The notes beneath the pieces are model-generated. The model searched no databases and was not told the origin of the DNA. It saw nothing but the letters and a program-made list of their open reading frames with translations. 64,000 nucleotides of DNA. Origin: Chondromyces crocatus. Its GTDB lineage: Bacteria; Myxococcota_A; Polyangia; Polyangiales; Polyangiaceae. The stretch is taken from contig NZ_CP012159.1 in the NCBI RefSeq assembly GCF_001189295.1, forward strand, positions 11,303,856-11,367,855, written 5' to 3'. This document shows, one piece after another, positions 63,901 through 64,000 of this stretch. The stretch's first letter is position 1, and every line of letters begins with the position of its first letter. A program made the position numbers and the translations under genes.

Positions 63901-64000
63901 CGAGCGTGATTCGGTCGCGCCTGGGCAGCACGCGCCGCAGCGAGGCCGTCACGGCGTGGTGTGGTGGGACCCCCACACGCTGGATCTGGATCGCGAGCCG
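60986..64000 (+). CDS. addA: AddA-like UvrD/Rep-family helicase subunit (3' end outside window)
   Basis: A GTG at 60986 inside the addB stop (GTGA) opens a frame that stays open for 1,005 codons to the right edge. Superfamily 1A helicase motifs are complete: Walker A AAAGTGKTT (71-79, Lys77), motif Ia VTFTEKAAGEMKLRL, IGTIHSFCADLLRE, Walker B VDEFQDTDPLQ (418-428), GDPKQSIYRFRRAD, the motif V region MTVHRAKGLEF (833-843) and motif VI YVAATRARELL (903-913). The usual C-terminal nuclease domain of AddA would lie beyond the window, so its presence cannot be judged. The N-terminus has a tail of about 46 residues with ATSQ(A/V) repeats. With AddB it would form the ATP-dependent nuclease/helicase that resects DNA ends and loads RecA. 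Confidence 0.93.
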   Translation, partial: MTTQPQKATAAGAESAASPAGATATSQAATSQAATSQVATSQVATTGRVLPDGEARRRIREDLRSTLIVEAAAGTGKTTALVSRIVEVLRRAPEEGGGTLDRIVAVTFTEKAAGEMKLRLRAGIEHARALAAERPDERGRLEAALAHLEAARIGTIHSFCADLLREQPVEALVDPLFQVAADDEAQSLFDQAFDAWFQRALSEPPEGVRRILRRRSRADSNGPRALLRDSAWRLADHRDFGCPWRRDPFPRTQAIDAVIDELTALAALAAHAESESDYLAQNLFKLGRYLAELQRREEVTGERDHDGLEAELVELGRWKEWRWRGGGKYYGGGLTRAEVLTQRDRAKAALDDLLMRLNADLAACLHRELRPPIQAYEVLKTRAGRLDFLDLLLRTRDLLRRGRAVREELQRRFTHLFVDEFQDTDPLQAEILILLAADHPRETDWTRAQVIPGKLFVVGDPKQSIYRFRRADVALYEATKLRLVSSGAEVLYLSTSFRSVPSIQEAVNAAFAPLMQGAATSASSTDEVSDGSRSTVQSPATQAQYVALERFRDDPPGQPAIVALAVPRPYGEYGRIVDFKVRESIPSAVAAFIHHAIQARRWMVTERERPNERVPLEARHVCLLFKRFQTFGEDTTRAYVRALEARRIPHVLVGGRSFHEREEVMAVRNALTAIEWPDDELSVYATLRGPLFALTDDVLLLYRHRFRSLHPLIAQDEADLAFTSTAGGQPLAEVGVALSVLGRLHRQRNRRSIADTLGLLLEETRAHAGIAIWPTGEQALANVLRVMDLGRRFENSGATSFRAFVERLAADAERGEAAEAPVVEEGTEGVRIMTVHRAKGLEFPVVILADPTTPAVHQNPSRYVDPERGLWAESIAGCLPVELWDRREEVLRRDREESVRLAYVAATRARELLVVPAVGDATGTTIGEPWLDVLNPVLFPQPKQRRHPTASPGCPPFGPDSVLERPARAEASERDSVAPGQHAPQRGRHGVVWWDPHTLDLDREP
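61055..61114. repeat. 15-bp tandem repeat, four copies, at the addA start
   Basis: GCGACGAGCCAGG(C/T)G is repeated four times in frame, encoding Ala-Thr-Ser-Gln-(Ala/Val) in the disordered N-terminal tail of the helicase. Confidence 0.92.

Overview
The window looks like chromosomal DNA from a high-GC myxobacterium (Myxococcota), probably the Sorangium/Polyangium/Chondromyces side of the phylum. That assignment is inferred from gene content and style: eukaryotic-type Ser/Thr kinases with proline-rich juxtamembrane linkers, many lipoproteins with Gly- or Ala/Ser-rich spacers after the lipobox cysteine, a giant TPR protein, frequent GTG starts, and in-frame microrepeats in coding and spacer DNA. 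I see no transposase, integrase, CRISPR array, tRNA or rRNA.

Region by region. 1-1.9 kb: the end of a Ser/Thr kinase fused to a receiver domain, and a C-terminally anchored lipoprotein. 1.9-7.0 kb: a minus-strand three-gene molybdenum-hydroxylase operon resembling 4-hydroxybenzoyl-CoA reductase. Its iron-sulfur subunit is fused to an isopropylmalate/homocitrate-synthase-type (DRE-TIM) domain, the most unusual gene here. 7.4-11.5 kb: htpG, a 43-bp tandem repeat array, a membrane TPR protein and efp. 11.7-21.2 kb: lipoproteins, a DUF5522-like protein, a secreted lipase with its dedicated foldase, three tandem paralogous lipoproteins, and a gene-poor kilobase with a structured element ending in a strong orphan terminator. 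21.2-22.9 kb: enoyl-CoA hydratase and 3-hydroxyacyl-CoA dehydrogenase, a beta-oxidation pair. 23.2-34.4 kb: one 11.2-kb gene for a TPR-like solenoid of about 3,750 residues, followed by a class IV aminotransferase. 35.4-40.6 kb: RND efflux adaptor and pump, then a DUF4097-like lipoprotein and a bidirectional terminator. 40.7-47.2 kb: an RGPRP-repeat protein coupled to ridA, recR and ybaB/ebfC, and a divergent dnaX with a long motif-rich linker. 47.2-52.2 kb: a Ser/Thr kinase coupled to a TPR protein, a redoxin lipoprotein and a PAP2 phosphatase. 53-55.6 kb: a bifunctional NAD(P)HX repair enzyme and an ECF sigma factor. 55.7-64 kb: a class A beta-lactamase-like lipoprotein and the AddB-AddA recombination nuclease/helicase pair; addA runs off the right edge.

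Working units supported by overlap or spacing: the molybdoenzyme subunits (4-nt ATGA overlap and 11-nt gap), lipase-foldase, hydratase-dehydrogenase, adaptor-pump, ridA-RGPRP protein (ATGA overlap), kinase-TPR protein (GTGA overlap) and addB-addA (GTGA overlap). Product calls come from motifs read directly in the sequence. Substrates are unknown for the molybdoenzyme, and several lipoproteins have no recognisable function.
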